The position numbers and the translations under genes were made by a program. Below are positions 44,942 through 57,459 of a stretch of DNA of 64,000 nt, one piece after another. Each line of letters starts with the position of its first letter. Position 1 is the stretch's first letter. Below the pieces are notes generated by a model. The model did no database searches. It saw only the letters and a list, made by a program, of their open reading frames with translations, and was not told where the DNA came from. The stretch comes from Prostheceraeus crozeri (Eukaryota > Platyhelminthes > Polycladida > Euryleptidae): the NCBI GenBank assembly GCA_907163375.1, contig CAJQUW010007961.1, positions 1-64,000 on the forward strand, read 5' to 3'.

Positions 44942-45370
44942 TTATGCAGAATGTGAGACATCACGAACTCGTCGAACAACACAGTCCCAAATGTGACTGA
45001 AAGGTTGTTTTGTGCACCAATCATGGGTAAAATCGTCATTGGAAAATCTTGACAAACTATCAGAAATCATTGAATCAAGTGCTGATAAATGGCTGTCATC
45101 ACTGCACAAGAGTGTAGAACTTGTGCAGTTTGGGCTATGCAAAGCCATTCCTCATCAACCCGGAAGCTGTATGAAAATCGAGATGATTGCGTTTCTCCAA
45201 TAAGCGGGTCAACAGCAATTGCTTTTCATTGGTTCATCATAGACAATACAGCTCAGATCAATGAATCTTGGCGGTAGAATGGATCAAAGGAAAATAATGC
45301 AGGACTGGAAGGATCTCCCTGCTGAATTCCGAATTGCATATCTAGTGCGCCGTAGTCATAACTTGCACTC
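44942..45370 (-). pseudogene. LINE reverse transcriptase fragment, broken
   Basis: Minus strand. FGIQQGDPSSPALFSF (about 45345-45298) is the conserved RT box just before the catalytic Asp pair in LINEs with a restriction-like endonuclease. Farther along, the open frame 45148-44942 (SHLSALDSMISDSLSRF) is compatible with the region after the palm. In-frame stops interrupt it, so it is dead. Same group as the LINE at 22730-25060. Confidence 0.65.
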
Positions 45371-45462
45371 TGAAGACTAACACGTGTCGACCTAGGCCTA
45401 CCCGCTAGATCGTCCCTTCTTCGCTGCTCCTATAAAGAGGTAGCGAAACTGGGCTCAGATTG

Positions 45463-45533
45463 TCAGTCGTTGTATCATTACTCCCAAAAGCACCAGAGTG
45501 GAGCACTACACTCCGATACAAATACACTGACTA
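45463..45533 (-). repeat. Hairpin repeat, copy 3 (inverted orientation)
   Basis: The reverse complement reads GTCAGTGTATTTGTATCGGAG, matching the left arms of the hairpins at 44175 and 57761. The other arm pairs imperfectly. Confidence 0.65.
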
Positions 45534-46997
45534 CCGATGAATGATCTAGTTTGAGGCCATTCTAGAATTCTAAACCCGCTTATTCACTTTCAAAGGGGCT
45601 ATTCATGAACCAAAATTCTATCACCAGAAAATTAATCCGTTCAGTTCGGCCGACGGACTTTTAGTTAACTATCAACCCCAAATATAAGACATCCCATCAA
45701 ATTGAGCTAAACACATGAGTGTACCGGCACGGGAAATTGACCATACATAGTACTTGAATGATAGTAGCCTACTTAGGAAAAAAAATAGTGCTATGAATAC
45801 ATAAACGCTGTATGTGTGGTCATTCTAATACATCAAGTCAAGTACGTCTTTCTGACGAGTTATTGACTTTCTTCGACCTTCAAACGTAAATACAGCGCTC
45901 ATCAGCGTTGTCCCAAAGCGGTGTCAAGATGTCTGTAATCATGTTCGGAGTGCCCCGACGGAGAGCCCAAAACCGATTGAGCTCAAACTTTGTTAACGTA
46001 TTCGCTTTATGTGGATTCACAAGACATTCAGCTTCGATCTCCGCCTCATAAAATAGTTCAGACTGATTATATTTTAGATAATAAGAATGTTATTCGTTCA
46101 TTTCATCGTGACGTGCAACAACTTATACTGACCTAACTCTTGCATTACCAATAGAAAAAGCACAAAAGATTACCTAGTGACTACTTCAGAACAAGAAAAG
46201 CTATATTAAAGAAATAATGACTGATCATACATTTTCCAGTTTGACTGATAGTATATTTTTCAAATTACCTAGGCACAGTATTTCTGAATGGGCTTCAATG
46301 TGGCGTCATGCAAAATAAATCCTTTTTCTTTAGATAGTAGCATGATGCTAAAAATATATTTCCGTGTCATTTTCATCATGACTTCGACAAAGTAGCCATC
46401 CATCACTCATCACTTTTCCGTATGAATGCCATGATATCTAATACTTTTTTGGAGTCAGTTCCCTATTACTTCGATGTCATTATATCAACTTTTAGAAAAT
46501 TATTTCACTCAGGAAAATTTGTGAGGAATTGAAACCATGGTAATTATAGAAAGAGCTTAGTCAGCTGACAGTTTAATTCTTTGAATATATATATATTTAT
46601 AATGCGTTTAGCTCATTTTAAGTGTGTTAAAAATCAAGTGGCTTTAAATAAATTCCTGGTAGAAAAAGTAAGAATTGCACCACTAAACTTGCATCAATTT
46701 CTATAAAACTTCACCAATAAGCTTAATGGAAGTTTAAGACTTAAATGAAACCTTAATATCAAATCTTGCAATTTATTCCAACTACGGCTATTTTTTGACT
46801 TAAATTTCCTAGACTACAACAATCAAGTCCAAAATGAATGAGTTTCAAAGATAAAAGTCCTTAGATTTTGTACCCTGATGTATGACAGCAAGATAAACAT
46901 TTCAAAGTTCAGATGACCTGTCTGAGCTATTGATGTCTAGTCAGACTTTCTTTGGTTTGCGATTGTTTTAAGAGTGAGCAATTAAAGAAGCACTATG
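45534..46997. other. No gene seen
   Basis: AT-rich non-coding DNA. Confidence 0.4.
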
Positions 46998-47922
46998 CCC
47001 GGGACGAGCAAACCGAATAATTTTGCTAGAAACTTGCTAGCTGTTTGCTAATTTTGTGAAAAATAGAAAATTTGATAAATTCCTACTATGTTTGCTAATT
47101 TTGTTAGAGGCCTACCAGTTTCCAAGCAAAATAATAAAATTATAAAAAACTTTTTAATTTTGTTAAATATTTATGAAATATTAGTCAAATTATCCTAAAT
47201 GTCAGAACAAAACATTAATTAAATACATGTTTTCAGATAAGATCTGATATGCCATCCAAAACGCAGTGTGTTGTCAGGAGCATTAAACTTTTGATTAACA
47301 AGAATCGATGAGAAATTGTCACAAAAGGCATTGATTCACTAATATCTCTCATTGAAGACCTGTGATTCGATGCTTGGTCAAATGAGCTTGAAAATAAGTT
47401 TCAGCACGAATGTAGCAATCAGATATTGTGTTCGAAATTGTATGTTTTACTTCCATATTGCTTGTATGAATCTTGTGTATTATCTTTGTGAAAACTACTC
47501 GATACGTCATGATATGAGCCTTAAATCGAAGAAACAGCTTAAGTCGTGTGAAATTTCACCGACTCTGAGATCCTATCGAACTGTAGTAATCGCTTCGAAC
47601 TTGCTCTAATCGTTCTCAGGAAACGATAGGAATTCCCGTGACGAGAATCCTATATTGGGTGCTATATTTAGAAGTCTGTATAAGGCAGAGTTGCTATCAT
47701 TTCCCGATGTTTCACGAGTGTGTCACGAGCATGTTGCACGAGTAATCAGTTTTCATGATTATTTCTAAAGCATTACTTTATTCTAATGCATCCCAACCTC
47801 TGCAATTATCTAATTTATATTTCTGACCTATTCTGAGAGGGGATTATCATGTCTTCAAGATGGCGAGCCTCCCGACTTCGAACATTGCAAAGCATTTCTT
47901 CGCCGCGCGCTACGTCTATCAG

Positions 47923-48529
47923 TCAGTTCACGGATTCCTCCTGTGGTGTGAGGGTGTGATTCAGTTCGTCGAAGTGAAAACTGACGGCGCAGTTTTCACT
48001 ATTCATTGAGGATAATATGCATGTTGCCATCCTTTGTTTAAGATCATTAGCGTTGATATGAGTGTCCAGATGGAGTGTATATGGTGCGTCACTATTATTC
48101 AGACATGTGAGTAGCAAATAAATCGTATTTGTAAATCAGGTGTAAAAACATGACTTGAAAAAACATTCTAAGCCAACCATTCAAATTATAATGTCCTTCA
48201 ATTTCCAAATAAAATGTGCATTCAGTTAAAGAATTAATCGTGTGATTCATCATGATAGGAGATGGAGACTTCGATCCTTGATGATGAGGCATATTTCCCA
48301 AAAATAGGGGTGGTAAATAAACATTAATTTCCTCCATTTAAAAAAAATTGCAAGCGTTCTCCGGATTCTCGAATAGAATCCGCAGCGTATGCGGCTGCCT
48401 TCCAGTGGGTGTTTGATTCGGGAGCTGGTCGGTACGATGATGATAGTGTGGTCCCTCATCAAATCGTATCAAATCATAAGTTAACTTTCTCTGAAATTCA
48501 TCAGCATCGAGTATAGAGAGAGAATCCAT
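47923..48529 (-). other. Two unrecognised minus-strand open frames
   Basis: 48529-48338 (63 codons, contains DEGPHYHHRTDQLPNQTPTG) and 48117-47923 (64 codons) have balanced, protein-like composition compared with their surroundings, and both lie within the candidate element. No domain is recognised and no splice sites convincingly link them. They could be remnants of a transposase or of a host exon. Confidence 0.25.
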
Positions 48530-49455
48530 ATTCTATGGACAATCCTCACCATGACAGCGCGCACCGCTTAGCAATGTGCACAGCAGTCGTCCCATGCGTC
48601 ATTGAATCTACTGAAAATCTATTCTTGAGAGAGAAAGGGATACTAAAAAGTAGTCCACCAATGTGGCATTGAAACTGTCCAAGATACATGAATGAAGTGA
48701 AGTGGTCGTGCTAAACATCAGGATCACAGGGCTTCTTTGGGACCACACTATTATCACTGTACCAGCTGGTCGTATGGAAAAAGATAGAATCTTCTTTTAA
48801 TTCGCTGATTGATACTGTCGATAATGTAGCTTGCGTGCACATCTAAACCGTCGTTTGTCAGGCCTACATGCAGGGTTGGCATATTTTTTTAAATACGAAT
48901 TTTTGTGGTTTTTTTAAAATGTCAAATGCGTCACTGTATAATTCGGATTTGTGCAAGACATTTGAGGGTACCTTATTGTTACTGATTTCAGTTAATGGAG
49001 AAATTATTTGACATCAAATATCAAATCGGATTTTCTGCTTAACCGGCGTATGTTGTCCACCGTGGGGAAAATGTGTCATGGATTAATTCGTGCTGTTGTA
49101 AATTATTGGGATGATAAAAGATACTAAGATAGTTTAAAATATCACCTGATATGATTCTTATAATAGAAGCTCGATCAAAACCTGTGTCATCTTACTATTT
49201 TTCAATTATGTTATATTCTGTATGGCCTATTCCTTCTCTTATGTGCGTCAAACACATTCAATACTTTTTGCATCAAAAACTCTATTGTGCATTTCAGACC
49301 GCAATATCATAAATTTTTTATCAAAGAGATATCATAAATGGGAACTGATTGAAACTGACCAAACCAGCACAATTGATGGTAGAGGAGCAATTACGACAGT
49401 TCTGTAGGCTGACATCTGCTGATGAGGTGAGTCTTTAAATCATGTGATTCTTTGC

Positions 49456-49765
49456 CACTGCCTCCGAATGTTTTGGCTTTAGCAGCATTGAGTTTTTCTG
49501 CTGTTAATCCTTGGAGCATTTCGTAGCAGGATGACTTCGATCAACAGTTATAATGTATAAATATGTAGGGCTATTCTTGTCACTGTCTCCGAATGTTTTG
49601 GCTTTAGCAGCATTGAGTTTTTCTGCTGTTAATCCTTGGAGCATTTCGCAGCATGATGACAGCAATCAACATTTATAATGTATAAATATGTAGGGCTATT
49701 CTTGTCACTGCCTCCGAATGTTTTGGCTTTAGCAGCATTTCGCAGCAGGATGACTTCGATCAACA
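49456..49765. repeat. Tandem repeat, 125-bp unit, 2.6 copies
   Basis: Copies start at 49456, 49581 and 49706 (word CACTG[CT]CTCCGAATG). The third lacks about 34 bp between two occurrences of GCATT, as expected from slippage or microhomology-mediated deletion. Confidence 0.93.
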
Positions 49766-49807
49766 ATATATTCAATTAATATCAACGGTAAATTTCATCA
49801 ATGTTTT

Positions 49808-50115
49808 GCTACGGCGTAGGTTAACTGTAATTTTATCAATAGAATGTGAGCGGTCTGCGAACCCACTTTATGCGTCAAGATCAAACCCACAAGTTTTATT
49901 ATGTGTAAATTAAACATGTTATAATTATAATGCAATATATTTACACATCGTTAAACTTAGTTTCATCTTGACTCATTAAGTGGATTCGCAGGATATCCTG
50001 CGAATCCACTTAATGAGTCAAGATGAAACTAAGTTTAACGATGTGTATGCTCACATTGCGAGCATATGCTCACATTTTATTGATAAAACTACAGTTCATC
50101 TACGATATATGTTGT
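49808..50115. repeat. Inverted repeat with a perfect 106-bp spacerless palindrome
   Basis: 49942-50047 is a perfect palindrome (53 bp per arm, centre CAGGATATCCTG at 49994/49995). The symmetry continues outward in diverged form: CGTAGGTTAACTGTAATTTT on the left against the inverted CGTAGATGAACTGTAGTTTT on the right, with an extra 80-90 bp in the left arm. Confidence 0.95.
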
Positions 50116-50491
50116 GGCAAAATATTGGGGCAATGTCTAGAAAACATTCTAAAAATGCTTTAAGATAGCATTTTCATAATATTCTCATGCATTGTCATTT
50201 GAACATATAACATTTTTTGGAATGTTTTTATAGCAAATTCACGACATTTTCTGAGCAGATTCAGAATGTTTTTTTGTTGGGAATTCACGTAAGAGTTGTG
50301 TAAGATAATATCAGAGAGAAATTTGAGATATTTTATTAGAATTTTACCAAATAATTTGCTATTTGCTAAAAATTGGCAAATCATCAGCTATGTTAGATAA
50401 ATATTTGATAAAATTTTAGTAGAAGTTTAGTAAAATGTTGTCAAGTATTTGCCAAATATTTAACAAAAGCATCTGGTGTGTTCGTCCCGGG

Positions 50492-51372
50492 TGATTGGTC
50501 ACTTCACTCACTTGTGTCATAGAGTAGGGAACATGTAGGGAGTGTCGACTCAAAAAGTATCTGTATACAGTGAAAATTTTTATATCAAAAGATTCACTTT
50601 TTTGCGGAGATTACGTTCCTGTGATCCAAAAAATTATTTGAGCACCATAGAGTAGATATAGGCCTACTAGGTGGAGCGGTAACTCCGCATTTATTAAATT
50701 CCCAATGTGTATACACCAAAGATATTTAATTAAGGGCTAGAAAGTAAATATACGTGTTTTTACCTTCTGTGAAACGAAACCAATGATAATCAGCTGATAT
50801 TGCATGAATTTGAAAATATTTGTAAGCGAGCAATAAATATTCATTTTCATTGCCTCTTTTTAGTAATTACAGAAATAAAACGCATTCCCGGTGCAAAATG
50901 TCATCAGGGTCCCTGACGGTATTTCCATCACGGCCCCTTAAGTAAAATGGTCTTTTTTTGTGTAGCTTTAACTATACTAATAATATTTAGCATTGTAAAG
51001 AGTGGGAAATGTACATAAAAATTACTCTGAATATTTGGAATTGTACATGGTAAAAACATCGATCATCCATGTACGTGGATAAAATACATAATTAAAAGGG
51101 CGTTTCATGTAGTGAAGAATTGTCCATTTGAGTTAGATACCGACTTTACTAATAATATTGATGCTGTAAGAAGTGACAAATGCATTTAAATTACTCAAAG
51201 AATCGCTCATGGATAAAACATCGATGATCCATGGATATGAAACATGCATAGGGCCTATACGACATAATATGAAATATGCACGTCTATATACTATTATTTC
51301 GAGTATTTTATATATGCCCTTTATATTTGATGAAATGGTGTGTATAAAAAGATATTCAGGTGACTTCATCGC
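50492..51372. other. No gene seen
   Basis: AT-rich non-coding DNA. CATCGAT-centred words are repeated near 51055-51070 and 51218-51235, in a locally duplicated context (ATCGATCATCCATG, ATCGATGATCCATGG). Confidence 0.4.
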
Positions 51373-51450
51373 TTCTCTCTCTTTCTCACTTACTCACTCG
51401 TTCCCCTTTTCTTCTTCTTCTTCTACTCATTTTTCATCATCTTTCACATT
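51373..51450. repeat. Pyrimidine-rich simple sequence
   Basis: TCTCTCTTTCTCACTTACTC followed by TTCTTCTTCTTCT-type repeats. Confidence 0.85.
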
Positions 51451-51999
51451 CACTACATGTAGTAGCTACAATAGCAACAACATCAGTCAATGCTGACGAA
51501 CAGGTCAACAATATTATGCCTACACATTACATATATTTTCAATATTAAGGGAGCCAAGCAATTCTATCGGCACACTTTTTGCTTCTCAAATTGAAACATT
51601 TATTGAAGTTTCTAAGTTCCACACCGTGCCCATCGGCAAGTCGACTTTGATCAGTTTGTTCGTGCGTTCGCTAAATTATTTAGCTAGTAATTTGCAAAAC
51701 TTATGATATTAAATCAGTATGTAATTCAACCAAATAACTGCCTCGCTCAGTCTACGTAATCGTATCTCGCTTCTATAACTTTCCGTCACTATAAGGAAAT
51801 TCCCCACGCGCACGCAGCTGAGGAAATTCGGTCACATTGTTGGCAGCCTGGTCGTGGCCGCATTCGCGAGCCATGAGCGGTCGATAATTTATTCTCTCGC
51901 TGGGAACTGTTGATACCTGTGATGTTAGATGTGTAAGTAGGTCTACAGGAAGTCAACGAACTAGGCTTCATATATGCTAATAGGGTGCAGCTAATATCA

Positions 52000-52205
52000 G
52001 GCGAGCAGCTAGCTTTTCAATGAAGAAAAGCGATTAGCGCGCTACATTAGCATTCGAAAAGCATCGCTAATCGCGAGCGAACAGCAGCGTTTTTGCTTCT
52101 AAGTTGGCAAGCTTTTCGCCAGCATCTTGCGAGACAAAACGGAAGCTATGCGCTCGTTATTCGCTCGAGATATGTGCTAGCTAATCGCGAGCTTTTTTCC
52201 CAGCG
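52000..52205. repeat. Cluster of GCTAATCGCGAGC-type words
   Basis: GCGATTAGCG, GCATCGCTAATCGCGAGCG and GCTAGCTAATCGCGAGC occur within 200 bp in both orientations with several AGCTTTT words. It resembles a decayed foldback or short-motif cluster rather than a gene. Confidence 0.5.
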
Positions 52206-52984
52206 GGAATGCTATCGTACAAAGTATAATTTTAGTAAGAATAATCATTTTACCAAATGTAGGTCTAACAAATATTTTCTTACGCGATTACTATTGTGGG
52301 GAAAATCAATCACGCTTGAAATTTGAATTAAGAACAAAAGAACACACTTCAATCTATAGCGTTATATTCTGTATAGCTCAAAGGGAACAAGCGTACCGTG
52401 CCATAACATATTTGCTTTAATCAGAAGAAAACTCCATAAGCTGAATGAGTGATCAATCGTTTCAAATTTCAAATATCTTTCAACTAAATTTCTCAATAAA
52501 CTGTCATGGCATCCTTCCGGTCGACAATGCTGCATCAAGATAATATATAAAGAATATTTCAGAGTAACACATTAATCATTTTAAAACATTTCTAGAAAAT
52601 ACACGACATCTCTGATAGCTTTTAGAATTATAATTTGTTATTCGATCAGAGCCTTTTTGAAAAAAATACCTTATCTTACTAATTACAAATCACATGTACA
52701 AGCTCTTCTTACTAAATTTTTACTCCATAAATTCATTAGAAATGTTTTTTTTGAATCGGAGATTGAAAACTGTGTTAGAGACTGATTCATTTGTGTTACT
52801 GACCGTTTGTTATAAACGGTTATTTAACTTGCATTTGTGAATTACCTCTGTGACATGTGCAATTTTATATCGAAGATAATGTATGGCCTTTGCGCCACAT
52901 CTATGGAGTGACTGGAATTTGCCAGGGATGTAATGAATGTATTTAAATTTGTAAAGTAAGTTCTGCATGTTCGTAAATTTTACA
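52206..52984. other. No gene seen
   Basis: AT-rich non-coding DNA. Confidence 0.4.
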
Positions 52985-53385
52985 ATGTTGTACCCGGCTA
53001 ACAATCCTACGTAGCTGATACGTAGCAATCGGTGCCAAACGTTCCAAAGCGTAGCGTAGCAAGTTGGTTGGTGGCAGTACGCAGCAGCTACGTAGCTAAT
53101 GATACTTATCCTACACCTACAGCATATTTTCAGCGCTTTTGACGTTTTGCCTATATGAGCGTTGCTGCTCGGTTGCTTCTACGTAGCAAATGCGTTGCGG
53201 ATACGTAGCAGTCGGTAGCTGCTCGGTTGCTTCCACGTAGCAAATAAACGTTGCGGATACGTAGCAGTCGGTAGCTGCTCGGTTGCCTCTACGTGGCAGA
53301 TACATGTTGTGGATACGTAGCAGTCGGTAGCTGCTCGGTTGCCTCTACGTAGCACATATGCGTTGTGTTTACATAGCAGTAAAAA
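52985..53385. repeat. TACGTAGC-rich minisatellite, about 56-bp unit
   Basis: Four tandem units (marker GCTGCTCGGTTGC at 53164, 53218, 53274 and 53330), each with two TACGTAGCA words. Looser related copies start at 52985. Open frames across it arise from the periodicity. Confidence 0.9.
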
Positions 53386-53394
53386 AAATGCATA

Positions 53395-53690
53395 AACCTC
53401 CCCTCGATTTCTCTTTTCCTCTTCCTCCTCTCTCTTTCTCTGCTTCCTCCTCTCTCTTTCTCTGCTTCCTCCTCTCTCCATCCTCTCATTTCATCCATCT
53501 CTCTCTCTCTTTTTCATCAACTTGTTCACTTGCTATTCTACTTCTTTTCCTTCATATCTCCTCATATCTCTCTCATTTTCTCCTTTCCTTTCATTCTTTC
53601 TATTCTCTGTTATTTTCCACTTTATCTTCTTCATATTTCTCTCTCTCTCCTTTTCTCCTTGTTCGATCCCGTCTCTCTTCTCATTCCTAT
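53395..53690. repeat. Polypyrimidine tract, about 300 bp
   Basis: The plus strand is almost entirely C and T (CTCTTTCTCTGCTTCCTCC repeated, then TTTTCTCCTTTCC-type sequence). Capable of triplex formation. The Leu/Ser/Phe-rich or Arg/Glu-rich translations are artefacts. Confidence 0.93.
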
Positions 53691-53699
53691 CAATGCATT

Positions 53700-54775
53700 T
53701 AGATATATTTGATGCATCAAAAACATTATTGCTATAGTCTCTTTCACGCGACAGTATTTTTATACATAGGAAAAACTGTCACACCATCTCACAAGATTGA
53801 AATCCGCATTTCACAATTATGTCTTCAAATGAAATGATCTTTGAGTGCTCGCTAGTTTTTAAGTCTTAAGTTTAAAAAGTTTTTAAAGTTAAAAAACTCT
53901 CAAGTTTTTTTTCTCTCCGCTCTAATTTTATGACGATGACACCTTGTATGACAACCTAGTAACCAATTATATAGTATATTCAGTTTGCTTTTAGCAGTAT
54001 GCTTTGCATCTGAATCTGCAGAAGTGAGATGATTTTGAAAGCTTTACCACAGTCAAGTTCCATTGCGCAATCTCCCCGCCCTTCTCGCATTAGCAGACAC
54101 ATTCCATCGCTATCCATCCTTCGGCCGCATTCGTCTTTGTCCGGTTTCGCCTGCCGACAGCTACAGAATATAGGTGGATCGATGATGCGCTAACGCGTCT
54201 CGCGTGCAGCCATAGACAAGCGTGCAGCGGGCATTAAATTCATGGCATCGCGAAGCTGAGTAATGATGATGTTACGTCAAATATAGCAGTGTGGAATTTA
54301 ACAACGTACGCCATTGCTGCTATATCTTTCATCCGTGTACAGAGATCACTTCTCAATGTTGTCTTTTTCATCGGGCACAATGTCAGATCGAGTGACACAT
54401 GGATTAAATAATACAACCTTCGCCGTGGTGAAGAATTCCTCGAACGAAAGCAACTTTTCATCCGCGATAGATTTACATGTACGAAAATTTATATATTTTT
54501 CCAGTGAAAATCGAAATCAGCAGAGCAGAACTTCTGGTGAATGAAGCCATCAAAACCTACTTGATCTCCATAGACAATATGACTTGTTGCTGCTTTCCAA
54601 CTGCGTGTTTCGATCTCAATACTTCTCATAATTCTTTGTCGATTACTTTCGTCGCAACATGTAAGTATCAGCATGCAAATTCATATTTTAATATGTAATT
54701 AAATGAAATAAGAGCTTTATGTATATAAGTGGTGTACAAAAGAATTCATTCAGACGCTAACAATCGAAACACTAG
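53700..54775. other. No supported gene; open frames at 54314-54698
   Basis: A GC-richer patch (54060-54230) precedes short plus-strand frames with several N-x-S/T sites (54340-54480). An extracellular exon is conceivable, but no homologue, splice pair or signal peptide can be argued. Confidence 0.3.
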
Positions 54776-54780
54776 AATTA

Positions 54781-55097
54781 TTGTGGTTATCGGAAAATTC
54801 AAGTTGATCTAATTTGAATCAGCTCAATATATTTCAATGGCTCACTGCTATCCTACTCAGGAGCAAAAGATATAAATATATATATATATATATATACTCT
54901 ACAAGAATATTTACTATGATGGTGATTCAAAATACACAAAGAAATCATAAATCACGCATATCAATTGACACTATCATTTTGAATCACTACCATTCTCGTA
55001 ATCCTTTGCTCCTGAAGATAATAGTTCTGAACTATTGAAATATATCGAGCTGATGTAAATTAAATCAACTTGACTTTTCCGAAAACTACAGCAGTTT
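54781..55097. mobile_element. MITE-like foldback, about 315 bp
   Basis: Arms of roughly 85-90 bp: TCAAGTTGATCTAATTTGAA and ATATATTTCAATGG on the left pair with CTATTGAAATATAT and AAATCAACTTGA on the right. Pairing continues to CAGGAGCAAA/TTTGCTCCTG and GTGATTCAAAAT/ATTTTGAATCAC. A TA microsatellite is in one arm. No coding capacity. Confidence 0.85.
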
Positions 55098-56863
55098 AGG
55101 GCCAAACTACATAGAATGATTAATTTAGGTGTAGTATGAATTTCTTCTTTTGTAATTCAGTTATGTCATCAAGAATTGGGAAAACGCATTGTCTAGTGCA
55201 TATACTAATGTGAAAAGTTGTGTTGCAGCGGCTTTGCACTATAAACCAAAATCAGTGATTAAGTAGAATTTTTGAAATGATTAAGTTTCTTTTCAATTAT
55301 TCCATATAGGCCTATAAAATACTGATGGTTAAGCCCATAGACATCGAACAACAACAACTAGGTCTAGACCGGACAGCTCCTATCTGCTTCATTAAAATTC
55401 GTGGCAAGGTCATTTGGTCGACCAAGAGAGGCTTTAATTCAGAATTTTGTTTTAAGTCATCAAATTAGCTGTCCGCCAACTCAAGTTTTCGTTAGTTCTT
55501 GGAACTGCGATTTAGTTAATTCTTCAAAATAATACACAATATATTGATTATGCATGATGAAATCAGACACCAGCGGTTTTTTATGTTCTGACTTGCTCGC
55601 ATAATTGCAAAGTTTCTTTTGGGTGCAAATTTCCTTCGAATATTGCGTGACTTACTTGGCTACTGCAATCAGATATATATCAAGATAAAAATATCGGAGT
55701 ATAAAGATTGCTGAGTGCCAATATTGACTTCTTATTTTTTCTTGCTTAAACTTTGCTTGGTTTTGCTTCGTTCCTTTTGGTTCTTCTTGGAAATGTAATA
55801 ATTTCTCATGCAAATCAAACTCGTAAATATAAAATAGAAATCATCAACACCAAATAATGAAGCGGTCAAATGATTTTTCATAACTTTGGGTGTTTCGGAG
55901 TCGCTTTTATCTAAAAAATGAGCTATTTTTACCGGCCCATCCGGTGATATAACCACTGCCACTCTTATTACTACTCATTTTTGAGTTTTTGTGATTATCT
56001 GAAATGACTCGGCGTTGTTTGGTCACTTACCCACTTGTCAGTGTGCTTGCAAATTCATGTCAAGGATTCGTGATAATTTCACAGCTTGCAATTCACGCTT
56101 TCTGAAAAGCAGAACGCCTCACACTAGACAGGAGGTTCACTGTTGCGGTCTGATAATTTTTAAGTAGACCAGAGGTAACCAGAATACTAATGAAAAAAAT
56201 ATAAGCTGAATAAAATGAGATGAATTCAGAATTGCCACCCAAATAAAAAAATCTAGAACCGGGAAATACTAAATCATGTCCACTACTACAAACAATAATC
56301 GCAGGCTTTTATGTAATTGTACATGTACAATTCACAGTATTGCTACTTAATTTGCGGACTGAATGAAAAAATGGAGAACGAAATACTTATATAAAATAAA
56401 ATAAATATTAATTATGCCAATTCATGATAGAGAGATAGCTTTCATCTTAATTGTCAACCAAAATTCCAAGCTGATTGTGCATGCAATTTTATTTCTATTA
56501 TAGGTCCATTACATAGGTGTATTGTTTTGGAATGATTCATATTAAGGCCATGCGCTAGCCTCTCCTTCTCGCACCGATAAACCGTTCGGTGAGCTAAAAA
56601 TTGTAAATCGTTACACCAAAGCATATGTTTAAGTACAACCGAAATGTATACATTGTGAAGGCCCTACCCGGAACCACAAAACATCAATGACGAGTTTCTC
56701 AAGCAAAACTAACCACTCCCTCTATCTTTTTTTCTCCCTGAGATGCTACGATGTCACTCCGGCGGAACTCTGGACCCACGGATGCTACTATACATCTTAG
56801 CATGATGGGCAAGATCATCGTACGGAGCACCGGTATTCATTGACGGAGTACTCATTCTAAGAT
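55098..56863. other. No gene seen
   Basis: AT-rich non-coding DNA. The frame at 55732-55962 has no recognisable domain. Confidence 0.4.
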
Positions 56864-56945
56864 TCCGAATTTCTGAAGTCGCGGGTATTGAGATTTCGTG
56901 GTCTAAAATGGTCTATCATGAACTTGAATTATCTAAATTGGGTCT
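56864..56945. repeat. Second copy of the 16.1-kb dispersed repeat
   Basis: TTTCTGAAGTCGCGGGTATTG and ATTTCGTGGTCTAAAATG match the block at 16094-16175 at about 75-80 percent by eye. Confidence 0.5.
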
Positions 56946-57459
56946 ACTTCTAAGTTCAGATATATAGTATTGCTTTAGGTATCATAAAAATACGATAAAT
57001 ACAAGAAATATGTCATTACTGCAGTTGAACACAGAAGGTATTTAATTACTTGGAAAATCAAGCGTTAGATGAACTAGAGCAGCTTGGTTCTCCTCTTTCT
57101 AAATACATCACATGAAAGCTGTCGAATTTCCTATCCAATTAATGTGCAAAAATCTCAGGATCGACTATCTCTAATTTGGTCCTGCTGTCCTTCAGCTTGT
57201 TTTAAGTTGAATTAAAACCGCAGTAAATTAGTCTATGAATCTAGTTAATTTCTGACTCAATTTTGCATGAAAAGCTAAAGTCTGCTAAGCAAAAAATGCC
57301 TAAAACGCAAGTTTCAACTTAACAGACATAGTCGTTTGTAAAGATGATTTTGACTGGGTTTGCTGTTTTTGAAAATGATTGGAGCAAGGAATGATTCAAA
57401 TATCAGAACTTTGAATACATTTCATGTCCATATACATATAATAATATGTATGTCCCACA

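Larger units (their letters stand above)
46998..50491. mobile_element. Candidate 3.5-kb DNA element with short inverted ends
   Basis: The left end CCCGGGACGAGCA is matched in inverted orientation by the right end (reads CCCGGGACGAACA). Inside both ends lie AT-rich stretches with recurring TTTGCTAATTTTG or TTTGCCAATTTTT words that resemble one another when inverted. No transposase was recognised and no target duplication is obvious. Two unassigned minus-strand frames (48529-48338 and 48117-47923) lie inside. An inverted pair (48420-48455 against 48737-48772), a 125-bp tandem repeat and a perfect palindrome are also inside. Confidence 0.45.

Noticed and set aside
45012-45277. Plus-strand short open frames near 45 kb
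   Set aside because: They overlap the minus-strand RT box (QQGDPSSPALF), which is the better supported reading.
53117-53737. Open frames in the minisatellite and polypyrimidine tract
   Set aside because: Low-complexity translations (Leu/Ser/Phe or Arg/Glu) from simple sequence.
54314-54698. Possible extracellular exon with N-glycosylation-like sites
   Set aside because: Composition alone; no signal peptide, no membrane segments, no convincing splice partners or homologue.
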